Source: Gemmatimonadota bacterium
Lineage (GTDB): Bacteria; Gemmatimonadota; Gemmatimonadetes; Gemmatimonadales; Gemmatimonadaceae
Assembly (NCBI GenBank): GCA_016200495.1
Contig: JACQES010000250.1
Coordinates: 1-32,286, forward strand
DNA: 32,286 nucleotides
Reading direction: 5' to 3'
Positions 7,912-15,274 of this stretch are shown here, in pieces. The notes under the pieces were generated by a model, which did not search any database, was not told where the DNA came from, and saw nothing but the letters and a program-made list of their open reading frames with translations. Position 1 is the stretch's first letter, and each line of letters begins with the position of its first letter. The position numbers and the translations under genes are program-made.

Positions 7912-8815
7912 GGCGTCGGGGGTCGCGGGCGGGCTCGCCCGGCTGATCCCGTGGAAGTCGCTGCTCGGGATTGGGTTGCTGGTCCTCGTGGGCTTCATGC
8001 TCATCCCGACGTCGGTGACGTACATCAGCCCCGGGCACATCGGCATCGTGATCCACCGGGCCGGCGGCGGCGTGGACTCCATGCCGCTGGGCCCCGGCTT
8101 CCACACGCGCAACCCGCTGCTGACGCAGATCGAGGAATACCCGACGTTCATGCAGACGCTGGTGCTCACCAAGGCGAGCACCGAGGGGTCGCCCAACAAC
8201 GACGAGATCAACGTCAACTCGATGGAGGGGCAGCCGCTCTCGCTCGACGTGTCGATGAGCTTCGAGCTCGACCCGCGGAAGGTGCCGCAGCTCTACCAGA
8301 CCTTCCGCACCGACGTGAGCACGATCCAGCACACGTACGTGAAGCAGTCGATCCGCCAGGCGCTGCAGGAGGTGATCGGCCAGGAGGCGATCGCCGACGT
8401 GATCGGCCCCAAGAAGGCGGAGGCGACCAACCGCACGCGCAAGCTGATCGAGGAGCGCCTCGCGAGCTACGGCATCATGGTCCGGCAGTTCACCATCAAC
8501 GAGCTGCGCGCGCCGTCGGGGGTGATCGAGGCGATCAACCAGAAGAACGTGATGCAGCAGCAGTCGCTCACGGCGCAGAACGAGCTGCAGAAGAACACCT
8601 TCCAGGCGCAGGGCGACTCGATCAAGGCGGCCGGGCACGCCAAGGCGATCCTGGCCGAGGCGATGGCCCAGGCCAAGGCCAACGAGCTGCTGTCGAAGAG
8701 CATCACGCCGACGCTGGTGCAGTACGAGGCCGCCAAGAAGTGGGACGGCAAGATGCCGATGGTGTCGGGCGGCGCGATGCCGATGATCCAGCTGCCGAGC
8801 AGCGCGAAGCCGTGA
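7892..8815 (+). CDS. SPFH/Band 7 (prohibitin-like) membrane protein
   Basis: A 307-residue protein with one membrane helix (about 23-39, LLGIGLLVLVGFMLIPT), then the Band 7 domain starting at YISPGHIGIVIHRAGG and running through QALQEVIGQEAIADVIGP. The C-terminal third (from about 190) is an Ala/Gln/Lys/Glu-rich helix likely to form a coiled coil, ending with YEAAKKWDGKMPMV, as in prohibitins. Family members form large ring or cage oligomers in the inner membrane that control membrane proteases such as FtsH or organise lipid domains. The start overlaps the preceding zinc-ribbon gene by 20 nt. No NfeD partner lies next to it, so the prohibitin/HflK side of the superfamily fits better than the stomatin-NfeD pair. 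Confidence 0.88.
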   Translation: MESSFGRASGVAGGLARLIPWKSLLGIGLLVLVGFMLIPTSVTYISPGHIGIVIHRAGGGVDSMPLGPGFHTRNPLLTQIEEYPTFMQTLVLTKASTEGSPNNDEINVNSMEGQPLSLDVSMSFELDPRKVPQLYQTFRTDVSTIQHTYVKQSIRQALQEVIGQEAIADVIGPKKAEATNRTRKLIEERLASYGIMVRQFTINELRAPSGVIEAINQKNVMQQQSLTAQNELQKNTFQAQGDSIKAAGHAKAILAEAMAQAKANELLSKSITPTLVQYEAAKKWDGKMPMVSGGAMPMIQLPSSAKP

Positions 8816-8832
8816 GCTGACGGGCGGGCTCG

Positions 8833-9642
8833 TCAGAACAGCGAGATCTGCTCGCCCAGCTGCGTCGGATCCACCACCGGCTGGCCGAGCCGCCTGGCCA
8901 GCTCGCGCACCGTGTGCGGCGAGTGCCCGGAGAAGTGGTTGTTCACGTAGCCGTACACGGCATGGATGCGCTGCATCAGCGCGACGATCGCCGGCACCCA
9001 CTGGTCGAGCTCCGCGCTCCGGTCCACCTGCACGTGCGAGTAGTCGGTGATGGACCGGTCGGGGCCCATCCAGCGCAGGTACGCGTGGTCGGCGGTGGGA
9101 TGCTGCGCCAGTTCGAGCAGCTGCGCGCGCGGAATCCAGCGCCCGTCGCTCAGCGTGAGCGCCACCTTGAACTCGCGCAGCAGCGCGGTGATGTCGGGGC
9201 GGATCCAGCCGCGCTGGCGGAATTCAATGGCGAAGCGCAGGTCCTCGGGCAGCGTCGGGAGGAACGCCTCGAGCGCCCCCTGCTCCACCGGCGCGAAGTC
9301 GGGGCCCATCTGGATCAGGATGAGCCCGAGCTTGGGGCCGAGCAGCCGCGCCACGTCGTAGAACCGCTCGGCCACGTCGGTCGCGTTCCGGAGCCGGCGC
9401 TCGTGCGTGATCTCCTGCGGCAGCTTGAGCGAGAACTGGAACCGCTCCGGCACCCGCGCCGCCCAGTTCTTCACCACCTTGCTCGCGGGAATCGCGTAGA
9501 AGGTCGAGTCCACCTCGACCGAGTCCCACGCGCGCGCGTACATGGACAGGAAGTCGGCCGGCCGGGTGCCGGGCGGATAGAAGGGGCCGACCCAGGCAGG
9601 ATAGTTCCAGCCCTGGGTGCCGAGGTGGAGGGTGGCGGGCAC
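8833..9642 (-). CDS. DUF72 domain protein (YecE-like TIM barrel)
   Basis: A 269-residue protein. LHLGTQGWNYPAWVGPFYP at the N-terminus, then YARAWDSVEVDSTFYAIP, FSLKLPQEITH and FAIEFRQRGW are the standard blocks of DUF72 proteins, predicted TIM-barrel enzymes of unknown reaction. The near-terminal VYGYVNNHFSGHSPHT block is also typical. I placed the start at GTG 9642 because homology begins there; the frame is open to another GTG at 9762, which would overlap the divergent exonuclease gene. GAACTT lies 6 nt before the chosen GTG and there is no Shine-Dalgarno. The stop is 18 nt from the convergent SPFH stop. Confidence 0.85.
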   Translation of the reverse strand: MPATLHLGTQGWNYPAWVGPFYPPGTRPADFLSMYARAWDSVEVDSTFYAIPASKVVKNWAARVPERFQFSLKLPQEITHERRLRNATDVAERFYDVARLLGPKLGLILIQMGPDFAPVEQGALEAFLPTLPEDLRFAIEFRQRGWIRPDITALLREFKVALTLSDGRWIPRAQLLELAQHPTADHAYLRWMGPDRSITDYSHVQVDRSAELDQWVPAIVALMQRIHAVYGYVNNHFSGHSPHTVRELARRLGQPVVDPTQLGEQISLF

Positions 9643-9725
9643 CGGGGGAAGTTCGCGCGTGCGGGAACGATGCGCGAGCGGGGCGACGACGCGCGGTTGC
9701 GAGTGCGCCGCGCGGATGCTACCCG

Positions 9726-10676
9726 TTGAGTCGCGCGCGGCGCACCGTCGCGCGCCCCCCACACGCCACCGTCACCGTGCCGACCGACGACGCGCAGGAG
9801 CTCGAGCAGGCGGCCGCGCGCCTCGTCGCCTCGGGCGACTACCAGGTGCTGCGCCGGTTCGCGCCCCCCGCCGCGTACGAGGCGAGCCCGCCCGAGGCGC
9901 CGCGTCGCGCCGTGGTGGTGGACGTCGAGACGACCGGGCTCGACCCCGCACGCGACCGGATCATCGAGTTCGCGGCGGCCGCGTTCACGTACGACGCAGC
10001 GACGGGGGCCATCCATGCCGTCGAGGCGCCGCTCGCCTTCCTCGAGGATCCCGGGCGCGCGATCCCGCCCGAGATCGTGCGCCTCACGGGCATTTCCGAC
10101 GACATGGTCGCGGGGCGGCACCTCGACGACGACGCCATCGCCCGCTACCTCGACGGCGCGCAGCTCATCATCGCGCACAATGCGGGCTTCGACCGCAAGT
10201 TCGTCGAGCGCCGCCTGAGCGGTTGTGCCGGTCGCGCGTGGGCCTGCTCACAGCGCGAGGTCGGCTGGCGCACCGCCGGCTACGGGTCGCAGTCGCTCGA
10301 GTACCTGCTCTATCGCCACGCCGGCTGCTTCTTCGCGGGGCACCGGGCCACGGTGGACTGCCAGGCCGTGGTGCACGTGCTCGCGACGCCGTTCGCCTCG
10401 GGCGCGCGCCCCAGGCGCGAGCTCCTCGAGAAGGCGCGGACGCGCACGGCGCGGCTCTGGGCCGTGGGCTCGCCCTTCGAGTCGAAGGACCTCCTCAAGC
10501 GGCGCGGCTACCGCTGGAGCGCGTGCGAGGACAACCGCCCCAAGGCGTGGTACAAGGACCTGCCCGAGGAGGAGAAGGACGCCGAGGTGCAGTGGCTCGA
10601 GGCGGAGGTCTATCGCGGCACCGCGCGCAACCTCAAGGTGGACCTGATGGACGCGAGAACGCGCTTCCGCGACTGA
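9726..10676 (+). CDS. DEDDh 3'-5' exonuclease (DNA polymerase III epsilon-like)
   Basis: A 316-residue protein with all DEDDh residues visible: VVDVETTGLD (D66, E68), AHNAGFDRKF (D156), and FAGHRATVDCQA (H206, D211). The exonuclease domain spans about residues 60-225 and would remove nucleotides from DNA or RNA 3' ends with two metal ions. A C-terminal extension (about 245-316, LLKRRGYRWSACEDN and the following WYKDLPEEEKDAE) accompanies this domain in some standalone bacterial exonucleases; its role is unknown. The start is uncertain: TTG at 9726 gives the length stated, GTG at 9777 is an alternative, and neither has a good ribosome site. The stop codon lies inside the first degenerate copy of a 9-bp tandem array. 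Confidence 0.85.
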   Translation: MSRARRTVARPPHATVTVPTDDAQELEQAAARLVASGDYQVLRRFAPPAAYEASPPEAPRRAVVVDVETTGLDPARDRIIEFAAAAFTYDAATGAIHAVEAPLAFLEDPGRAIPPEIVRLTGISDDMVAGRHLDDDAIARYLDGAQLIIAHNAGFDRKFVERRLSGCAGRAWACSQREVGWRTAGYGSQSLEYLLYRHAGCFFAGHRATVDCQAVVHVLATPFASGARPRRELLEKARTRTARLWAVGSPFESKDLLKRRGYRWSACEDNRPKAWYKDLPEEEKDAEVQWLEAEVYRGTARNLKVDLMDARTRFRD

Positions 10677-10752
10677 CGCGACCGACGAGACCGACGAGAC
10701 CGACGAGACCGACGAGACCGACGCGACCGACGAGACCGACGAGGTTCACGCG
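10672..10752. repeat. 9-bp tandem repeat array between convergent genes
   Basis: Seven consecutive copies of ACCGACGAG from 10681 to 10743; the fifth differs by one base (ACCGACGCG). Degenerate copies flank them at 10672-10680 (ACTGACGCG) and 10744-10752 (GTTCACGCG). The TGA stop of the exonuclease lies in the left degenerate copy. The 12-mer GCGACTGACGCG occurs at 10669-10680 and again at 10772-10783, bracketing the array. Probably generated by slippage. It is transcribed into the 3' end of one or both neighbouring genes if no terminator intervenes. Confidence 0.9.
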
Positions 10753-10809
10753 ACGACGCCCGCAGCGCGGCGCGACTGACGCGCGCGGCGGCCTCGCACC
10801 CCACGCTCC

Positions 10810-11226
10810 TCAGTGCGTCGACAGCAGCAGGCTCGTCTCCGAGTTCGAGATGCCGCGGATCGTGCGGATGCGCCGGAGCGCCGCGTCGAACGCCGGCAGC
10901 CCGTCGGTGCCCAGTTCCACCACGAGGTCCCACCGGCCGTTGGTCGAGTGCACCGCCAGCACCTCGGGATAGCCGCGCAGCTCCTTGATCACCGCCGAGG
11001 CGTGCTGCCCCTCGACGGCCACGAGCATGACGGCGCGCACGCGATGCGGCGCGACCTCGGGCGCGGTGCGCACGGTGAACCCCAGCACGAGGCGCCGCTC
11101 GACCAGCTTGTCGATCCGGTTCTGCACCGTGGCACGCGACACCTCGAGCTCCTCGGCCATCGAGGCCACGGAGCGGCGCGCGTCGGCGCGCAGGAGCGCG
11201 ATCAGGCGGAGGTCGAGGGCATCCAT
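10810..11226 (-). CDS. Lrp/AsnC-family transcriptional regulator
   Basis: A 138-residue protein, slightly shorter than the family's usual 150-160. It opens with the AsnC-type helix-turn-helix (MDALDLRLIALLRADARR, then VSRATVQNRIDKLVERRLV) and continues with a RAM ligand-binding domain (AVMLVAVEGQ, HSTNGRWDLVVELG), where amino acids usually bind. The ATG at 11226 gives the canonical N-terminus; the frame is open to 11289. It is divergent from an ornithine aminotransferase across 140 nt of AT-rich, repeat-containing DNA, so the likely target is that gene and itself, with an amino acid such as ornithine, arginine or proline as effector. The target is inferred from position only. Confidence 0.9.
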   Translation of the reverse strand: MDALDLRLIALLRADARRSVASMAEELEVSRATVQNRIDKLVERRLVLGFTVRTAPEVAPHRVRAVMLVAVEGQHASAVIKELRGYPEVLAVHSTNGRWDLVVELGTDGLPAFDAALRRIRTIRGISNSETSLLLSTH

Positions 11227-11260
11227 GGTCGAGACTCTGGGAAACGGTGGCGACCCCGTC

Positions 11261-11316
11261 AAAGTACACACTTTGCTCAGTATAGCCAAGCATTTTGCTC
11301 ATTCGATAAGCATTTT
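11261..11316. promoter_or_regulatory. Candidate Lrp/AsnC operator region between regulator and rocD
   Basis: This is the most AT-rich DNA in the window. It contains a perfect inverted repeat AAAGT-ACAC-ACTTT (11261-11274). TTTGCTCA is repeated at 11272-11279 and 11294-11301, and AAGCATTTT is repeated at 11288-11296 and 11308-11316, starts 20 bp apart. AGCA-TTT-TGCT (11289-11299) is also an inverted repeat. Repeats spaced by about two helical turns fit wrapping by Lrp/AsnC octamers. A TATACT hexamer on the minus strand (11284-11279) could be the regulator's own -10, which would put autoregulation within the same sites. Confidence 0.55.
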
Positions 11317-11366
11317 CTGACAGAATTCTCACTTTTCTTCTACCGCAGGCTCCGAGAGCTTTCGGC

Positions 11367-12575
11367 ATGCCCGATACCCTCGCCGCTCGCGACACCGACG
11401 CCCTCATCGCGCTCGAAGACCGCTGGGGCGCGCACAACTACCATCCCCTCGACCTCGTCATCGAGCGCGCGCAGGGCGCGTGGGTGTGGGACATCGAGGG
11501 GAAGCGCTACCTCGACTGCCTGAGCGCGTACTCGGCCGTCAACCAGGGGCACGCGCATCCGCGGATCCTCGCGGCGCTCATCGAGCAGGCACAGAAGGTG
11601 ACGCTCACGTCGCGCGCCTTCCGCAACGAGCAGCTGCCGATGTTCTGCGAGCGCCTCGCCCTGCTCTGCGGCATGGAGATGGTGCTGCCGATGAACACCG
11701 GCGCCGAGGCGATCGAGACGGCCATCAAGGCCGCGCGCCGCTGGGGCTACGAGGTGAAGGGGATCCCGTCGGAGCAGGCGGAGATCGTCGTCTTCGAGAA
11801 CAACTTCCACGGGCGCACCACCACCATCGTCGGCTTCTCGTCGAGCCCCGAGTATCGCCGCGGCTTCGGGCCGTTCGCGCCGGGGTTCGTGCGCATCCCG
11901 TTCGGCGACATCGAGGCGGCGCGCGCGGCCATCGGCCCGAAGACCTGCGCCGTGCTCGTCGAGCCGATCCAGGCCGAGGCGGGGATCCTGTTGCCGCCCG
12001 CGGGCTGGCTGCGCGCGCTGGCCGACCTGTGCCAGGAGCGCAACGCGCTGCTCATCGCCGACGAGATCCAGACGGGGCTCGGCCGCACGGGCCGCCGCTT
12101 CGCCTGCGACCACGAGGGGGTGACGCCCGACATGTACGTCCTCGGCAAGGCGCTCTCGGGGGGCTTCTACCCGGTGTCGGCCGTCGTGTCGCGTCGTGAC
12201 GTGCTGGGCCTGTTCGGCCCCGGCTCGCACGGCAGCACGTTCGGCGGCAACCCGCTCGGGTGCGCCGTCTCGCTCGCCGCGCTCGACGTCATGGAAGACG
12301 AGGGACTCGTGGCGCGCTCGGCCGAACTGGGCGCGTGGTTCCTCGCCGAGCTGCGCCGCGTGGCGTCGCCGCTCGTCAAGGAGGTGCGCGGTCGCGGCCT
12401 GCTGATCGGTCTCGAGCTCACGGTCGCGGCGCGCCCATACTGCGAGGCGCTCATGCGCCGCGGCGTGCTCTGCAAGGAGACGCACGACAACGTGGTGCGC
12501 CTCGCGCCGCCGCTGGTTGTGGCGCGCGAGGACCTGCAGTGGGCGTTGACGCAGATCGCCGAGGTGTTGGCCTAG
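11367..12575 (+). CDS. rocD: Ornithine--oxo-acid transaminase
   Basis: A 402-residue PLP enzyme of aminotransferase class III that transfers the delta-amino group of ornithine to 2-oxoglutarate, giving glutamate-5-semialdehyde in arginine catabolism and proline synthesis. The N-terminal [19 protein letters not shown] and [13 protein letters not shown] are specific to ornithine aminotransferases. [47 protein letters not shown] (Asp 232 contacts the pyridine ring) and the Schiff-base lysine K261 in [15 protein letters not shown] are intact, as is [14 protein letters not shown]. The ATG at 11367 has no Shine-Dalgarno; AGCTTT ends 4 nt before it. It is divergent from an Lrp/AsnC regulator that probably controls it. 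A strong hairpin follows the stop, so it looks monocistronic. Confidence 0.95.
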   Translation: MPDTLAARDTDALIALEDRWGAHNYHPLDLVIERAQGAWVWDIEGKRYLDCLSAYSAVNQGHAHPRILAALIEQAQKVTLTSRAFRNEQLPMFCERLALLCGMEMVLPMNTGAEAIETAIKAARRWGYEVKGIPSEQAEIVVFENNFHGRTTTIVGFSSSPEYRRGFGPFAPGFVRIPFGDIEAARAAIGPKTCAVLVEPIQAEAGILLPPAGWLRALADLCQERNALLIADEIQTGLGRTGRRFACDHEGVTPDMYVLGKALSGGFYPVSAVVSRRDVLGLFGPGSHGSTFGGNPLGCAVSLAALDVMEDEGLVARSAELGAWFLAELRRVASPLVKEVRGRGLLIGLELTVAARPYCEALMRRGVLCKETHDNVVRLAPPLVVAREDLQWALTQIAEVLA

Positions 12576-12592
12576 GGCACCTGGCGTGATGC

Positions 12593-12612
12593 GGGCGCCC
12601 TGCCGGGCGCCC
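12593..12612 (+). terminator. Hairpin after rocD
   Basis: GGGCGCCC (12593-12600), a TGCC loop and GGGCGCCC (12605-12612) form an 8-bp all-GC stem 18 nt after the rocD stop. There is no T-tract. Confidence 0.45.
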
Positions 12613-12702
12613 CACGCGCGGCGCAGATTTGCGACCATCCGGCGCGGGGCCGTCCAGTCGGGGCGGCCCCGCGCGTGCATCCGACGCTCGGGAGTCGCAG
12701 GC

Positions 12703-12975
12703 ATGGCGCACGGCGGGTCGTTCACGGGCAAGCTGTTCAAGTGGGCCGGCGCCGGCGGCTGGCATTTCGTGGCGGTGCCCGCGCGCCTCGCGCCGCCCGT
12801 CACGCACGCGTGGGGCCGCACTCCCGTGGATGCGAGCGTCGACGGCCACGCGTGGAAGACGAGCGTCTGGCGCGGCAAGGACGGACGCACGCTGCTCGCG
12901 GTGCCCAAGGCGGCGCGCGGCGCCAAGGGCGACGGCGATCGCGTGAAGGTCTCCCTCACCTTCCGCGCCCTGTGA
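12703..12975 (+). CDS. DUF1905 domain protein
   Basis: A 90-residue protein that is almost entirely one DUF1905 domain, a small beta barrel: SFTGKLFKWAGAGGWHFVAV, then VDASVDGHAWKTSVW, a turn, LLAVPKAARGAKGDGDRVKV. The family's function is unknown; it is often fused to a YdeI/OmpD-type tail, which is absent here, so this is the short form. The ATG at 12703 follows a GGAG about 8 nt upstream (12690-12693); the longer frame back to 12586 shows no homology. The stop overlaps the next gene's GTG (GTGA at 12972-12975), so the two are probably translationally coupled. Confidence 0.8.
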   Translation: MAHGGSFTGKLFKWAGAGGWHFVAVPARLAPPVTHAWGRTPVDASVDGHAWKTSVWRGKDGRTLLAVPKAARGAKGDGDRVKVSLTFRAL

Positions 12976-13424
12976 TCACCGACCACGTGCAGGACGGCGG
13001 CGAGCTCACCGACTTCATGGACAAGCGCGCGCAGCCGCTGTTCGTGGCGTGGCTCGCGGCGCACCGCCCGTCGGCCCACGGCGACGTCGGCGACGCCCTG
13101 CTGCGCGGCGCCGACGCCGCCTGCGTCGAGTGGACGGCGTTCTCGCCCTCGTATCGCAGCTTCATGTACGTCGCGCTCATCACGCGGCGGCGCGCCTTCG
13201 CGCTCGCGTGGAACATGCAGACGGTGAGCCTGTGCCTGGCCGACCCGCAGGTGGCGGTGGCGCTCGCGCAGGGATGCGCGCTGCACGAGGAGCTCGGCAC
13301 CGGATGGGTGCGCTTCGACCTCTGGCTCGGCCCCACGCCGCGGCCCGACCTCAAGTTCTTCCTGCGCGCGGCGTACGCACACGCGCACGCCCTCGCGCCG
13401 CCGCCAGCGGGGGCGTCAGCGTAA
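12972..13424 (+). CDS. Conserved-looking protein of unknown function (150 aa)
   Basis: I do not recognise a family. The protein is soluble and has no signal peptide. It has an alpha/beta pattern with a central SYRSFMYVALITRRRAFALA segment, then NMQTVSLCLADPQ, and an aromatic C-terminal half ending DLKFFLRAAYAHAHAL. The GTG start at 12972 shares bases with the TGA of the DUF1905 gene, so co-translation is likely; the frame has no good alternative start. The stop is 67 nt before the glutamate-synthase-like gene, which may be in the same transcript. Codon use matches its neighbours. Confidence 0.65.
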   Translation: MITDHVQDGGELTDFMDKRAQPLFVAWLAAHRPSAHGDVGDALLRGADAACVEWTAFSPSYRSFMYVALITRRRAFALAWNMQTVSLCLADPQVAVALAQGCALHEELGTGWVRFDLWLGPTPRPDLKFFLRAAYAHAHALAPPPAGASA

Positions 13425-13491
13425 CGACGGACCGCCGTCACTCGTCGCTTGGGGACCGGGATCCGCCGGCTCGACCCCCTGGACGCCCCCC

Positions 13492-15066
13492 ATGCGCCGA
13501 CTGTTCGTCCTGATCGTGATCGCCGTGCTCGCCGTCGAGGCGCTCATCGGCTGGTTCTGGCCGCCGTTCCTGTGGACGCTCGTCCTGGTGCTGCCGATCG
13601 TGGGGCTTGGCGTGGCGGACATGTCGCAGACCCGGCAGGCAGTGCGGCGCAACTTTCCCGTCATCGGGCGCGGGCGCTACCTGCTCGAGATGATCCGCCC
13701 GGAGATCAACCAGTACTTCGTCGAGTCGAACAACGACGGGCGCCCGTTCAGCCGCAACGACCGCTCCGTCGTGTACCAGCGCGCCAAGGGCGACCTCGAC
13801 ACGCTGCCGTTCGGCACGCAGAAGGACGTGTACGCGCCGGGCTACGAGTGGATCAACCACTCGCTCGCGCCGAAGCACCCCGACCAGAGCTTCGCCCGCG
13901 TGCTCGTGGGCGGGCCGCAGTGCACGCAGCCATACTCGGCGTCGATCTTCAACGTGAGCGCGATGAGCTACGGCTCGCTGAGCAAGAACGCCGTGCTCGC
14001 GCTCAACACGGGGGCGAAGCTCGGCGGGTTCGCGCACAACACCGGCGAGGGCGGACTCAGCCCGTATCACCTCGCGCCCGGCGGCGACGTGTTCTGGCAG
14101 ATCGGCACCGGCTACTTCGGGTGCCGCGACGCGAAGGGGAACTTCTCGCTCGGCGAGTTCACGAAGCGCGCGACGCTGCCCAACGTGAAGATGATCGAGG
14201 TCAAGCTCTCGCAGGGGGCGAAGCCCGGGCATGGCGGCATCCTGCCCGCCGCCAAGCTCACGCAGGAGATCATCGACATTCGCGGCGTGGTGCCGGGCGA
14301 GGACGTGATCTCGCCGCCGGCGCACACCGCGTTCTCGACGCCGACGGGGCTGCTCGAGTTCGTGCAGCAGCTGCGCGAGGCGTCGGGCGGCAAGCCGGTG
14401 GGGTTCAAGCTCTGCATCGGCAAGCGGCGCGAGTTCCTCGCCATCGTGAAGGCGATGCTCGCGACCGGCCTCACCCCCGACTTCATCACGGTCGACGGGG
14501 GCGAGGGCGGCACCGGGGCGGCACCGCTCGAGTTCTCCGACTCCGTGGGGGCGCCGCTCAACGACGGGCTCTCGTTCGTGCACCAGGCGCTGGTCGGCGC
14601 CAACGTGCGCGAGCGCATCCGCGTGATCGCCTCGGCGCGCGTCAACACCGGCTTCCAGATGGCGACCAAGGTCGCGCTGGGCGCCGACATGTGCAACGCG
14701 GCGCGCGCGATGATGTTCGCGCTCGGCTGCATCCAGGCGCTCCGCTGCAACACCAACGCGTGCCCCACGGGGGTCGCGACGCAGGATCCCGAACTCGTCG
14801 CCGGGCTCCACGTGGGCGACAAGTCGCAGCGCGTCGCGCGCTTCCACAAGGAGACGGTCAAGAGCTTCTTCGAGGTGCTCTGCGCGGCCGGCTGCGCGAA
14901 GCCCGCGGAGCTCGAGCCGTGGAACGTGATGCGCCGCGTCAACGCGATCGAGGTGAAGAACTTCGCCGAGATCTACGGGCGGGCGCTGCCGGGCTCGCTG
15001 CTCGAGGAAACGCCGGCAGGCCCGATGGGGCGCGCCTGGATGTCGGCGTCGCCGGACCGGTTCTAG
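13492..15066 (+). CDS. Membrane-anchored FMN-binding glutamate synthase-like protein
   Basis: A 524-residue protein. Two hydrophobic helices at about residues 4-22 and 25-43 anchor it in the membrane. The rest is the FMN/2-iminoglutarate synthase barrel of glutamate synthase: FNVSAMSYGSLSKNA, AHNTGEGGLSPYH, KLSQGAKPGHGGILP, DFITVDGGEGGTGAAP. The 3Fe-4S cysteines C413, C419 and C424 (C-x5-C-x4-C, ending CPTGVATQD) are all present. The glutaminase domain and the C-terminal glucosyl-like beta-helix domain of GltB are missing, and no GltD is adjacent. It therefore belongs to the orphan 'FMN-binding glutamate synthase family', whose physiological reaction is not established; ammonia-dependent glutamate synthesis or another FMN redox reaction is possible. 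Confidence 0.9.
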   Translation: MRRLFVLIVIAVLAVEALIGWFWPPFLWTLVLVLPIVGLGVADMSQTRQAVRRNFPVIGRGRYLLEMIRPEINQYFVESNNDGRPFSRNDRSVVYQRAKGDLDTLPFGTQKDVYAPGYEWINHSLAPKHPDQSFARVLVGGPQCTQPYSASIFNVSAMSYGSLSKNAVLALNTGAKLGGFAHNTGEGGLSPYHLAPGGDVFWQIGTGYFGCRDAKGNFSLGEFTKRATLPNVKMIEVKLSQGAKPGHGGILPAAKLTQEIIDIRGVVPGEDVISPPAHTAFSTPTGLLEFVQQLREASGGKPVGFKLCIGKRREFLAIVKAMLATGLTPDFITVDGGEGGTGAAPLEFSDSVGAPLNDGLSFVHQALVGANVRERIRVIASARVNTGFQMATKVALGADMCNAARAMMFALGCIQALRCNTNACPTGVATQDPELVAGLHVGDKSQRVARFHKETVKSFFEVLCAAGCAKPAELEPWNVMRRVNAIEVKNFAEIYGRALPGSLLEETPAGPMGRAWMSASPDRF

Positions 15067-15091
15067 GGCCGCACCTCGCGGCGCCGCGGCT

Positions 15092-15113
15092 GCGCGTGCC
15101 GGGGCGCACGCGC
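15092..15113 (+). terminator. Hairpin after the glutamate-synthase-like gene
   Basis: GCGCGTGC (15092-15099), loop CGGGGC, GCACGCGC (15106-15113): a perfect 8-bp stem starting 26 nt after the stop and lacking a T-tract. The rest of the 208-nt gap to the ankyrin gene holds a TATCTT stretch at 15126-15131 that could be a -10, with no clear -35. Confidence 0.4.
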
Positions 15114-15274
15114 GCGCTGGCGCACTATCTTTTCCGCACGGCGCACAGGGCGCCGCCCGTCCGCGGAAAGGACCGAGTCCACCTGGCAGCGCGCACGACC
15201 ATGGCAGGCGCCGGCACCACGACCCTCTGTGCGCCCGACGTGAGCGGACCCCGGGCCCAACACGGAGGTTCGTC

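Noticed and set aside
8817-8836. Hairpin CTGACG/CGTCAG as terminator between the SPFH and DUF72 genes
   Set aside because: Only a 6-bp stem, and it runs into the DUF72 stop codon; too weak to annotate.
10672-10752. CRISPR-like array
   Set aside because: The 9-bp units are contiguous with no spacers, and no cas gene is present. It is a simple tandem repeat.
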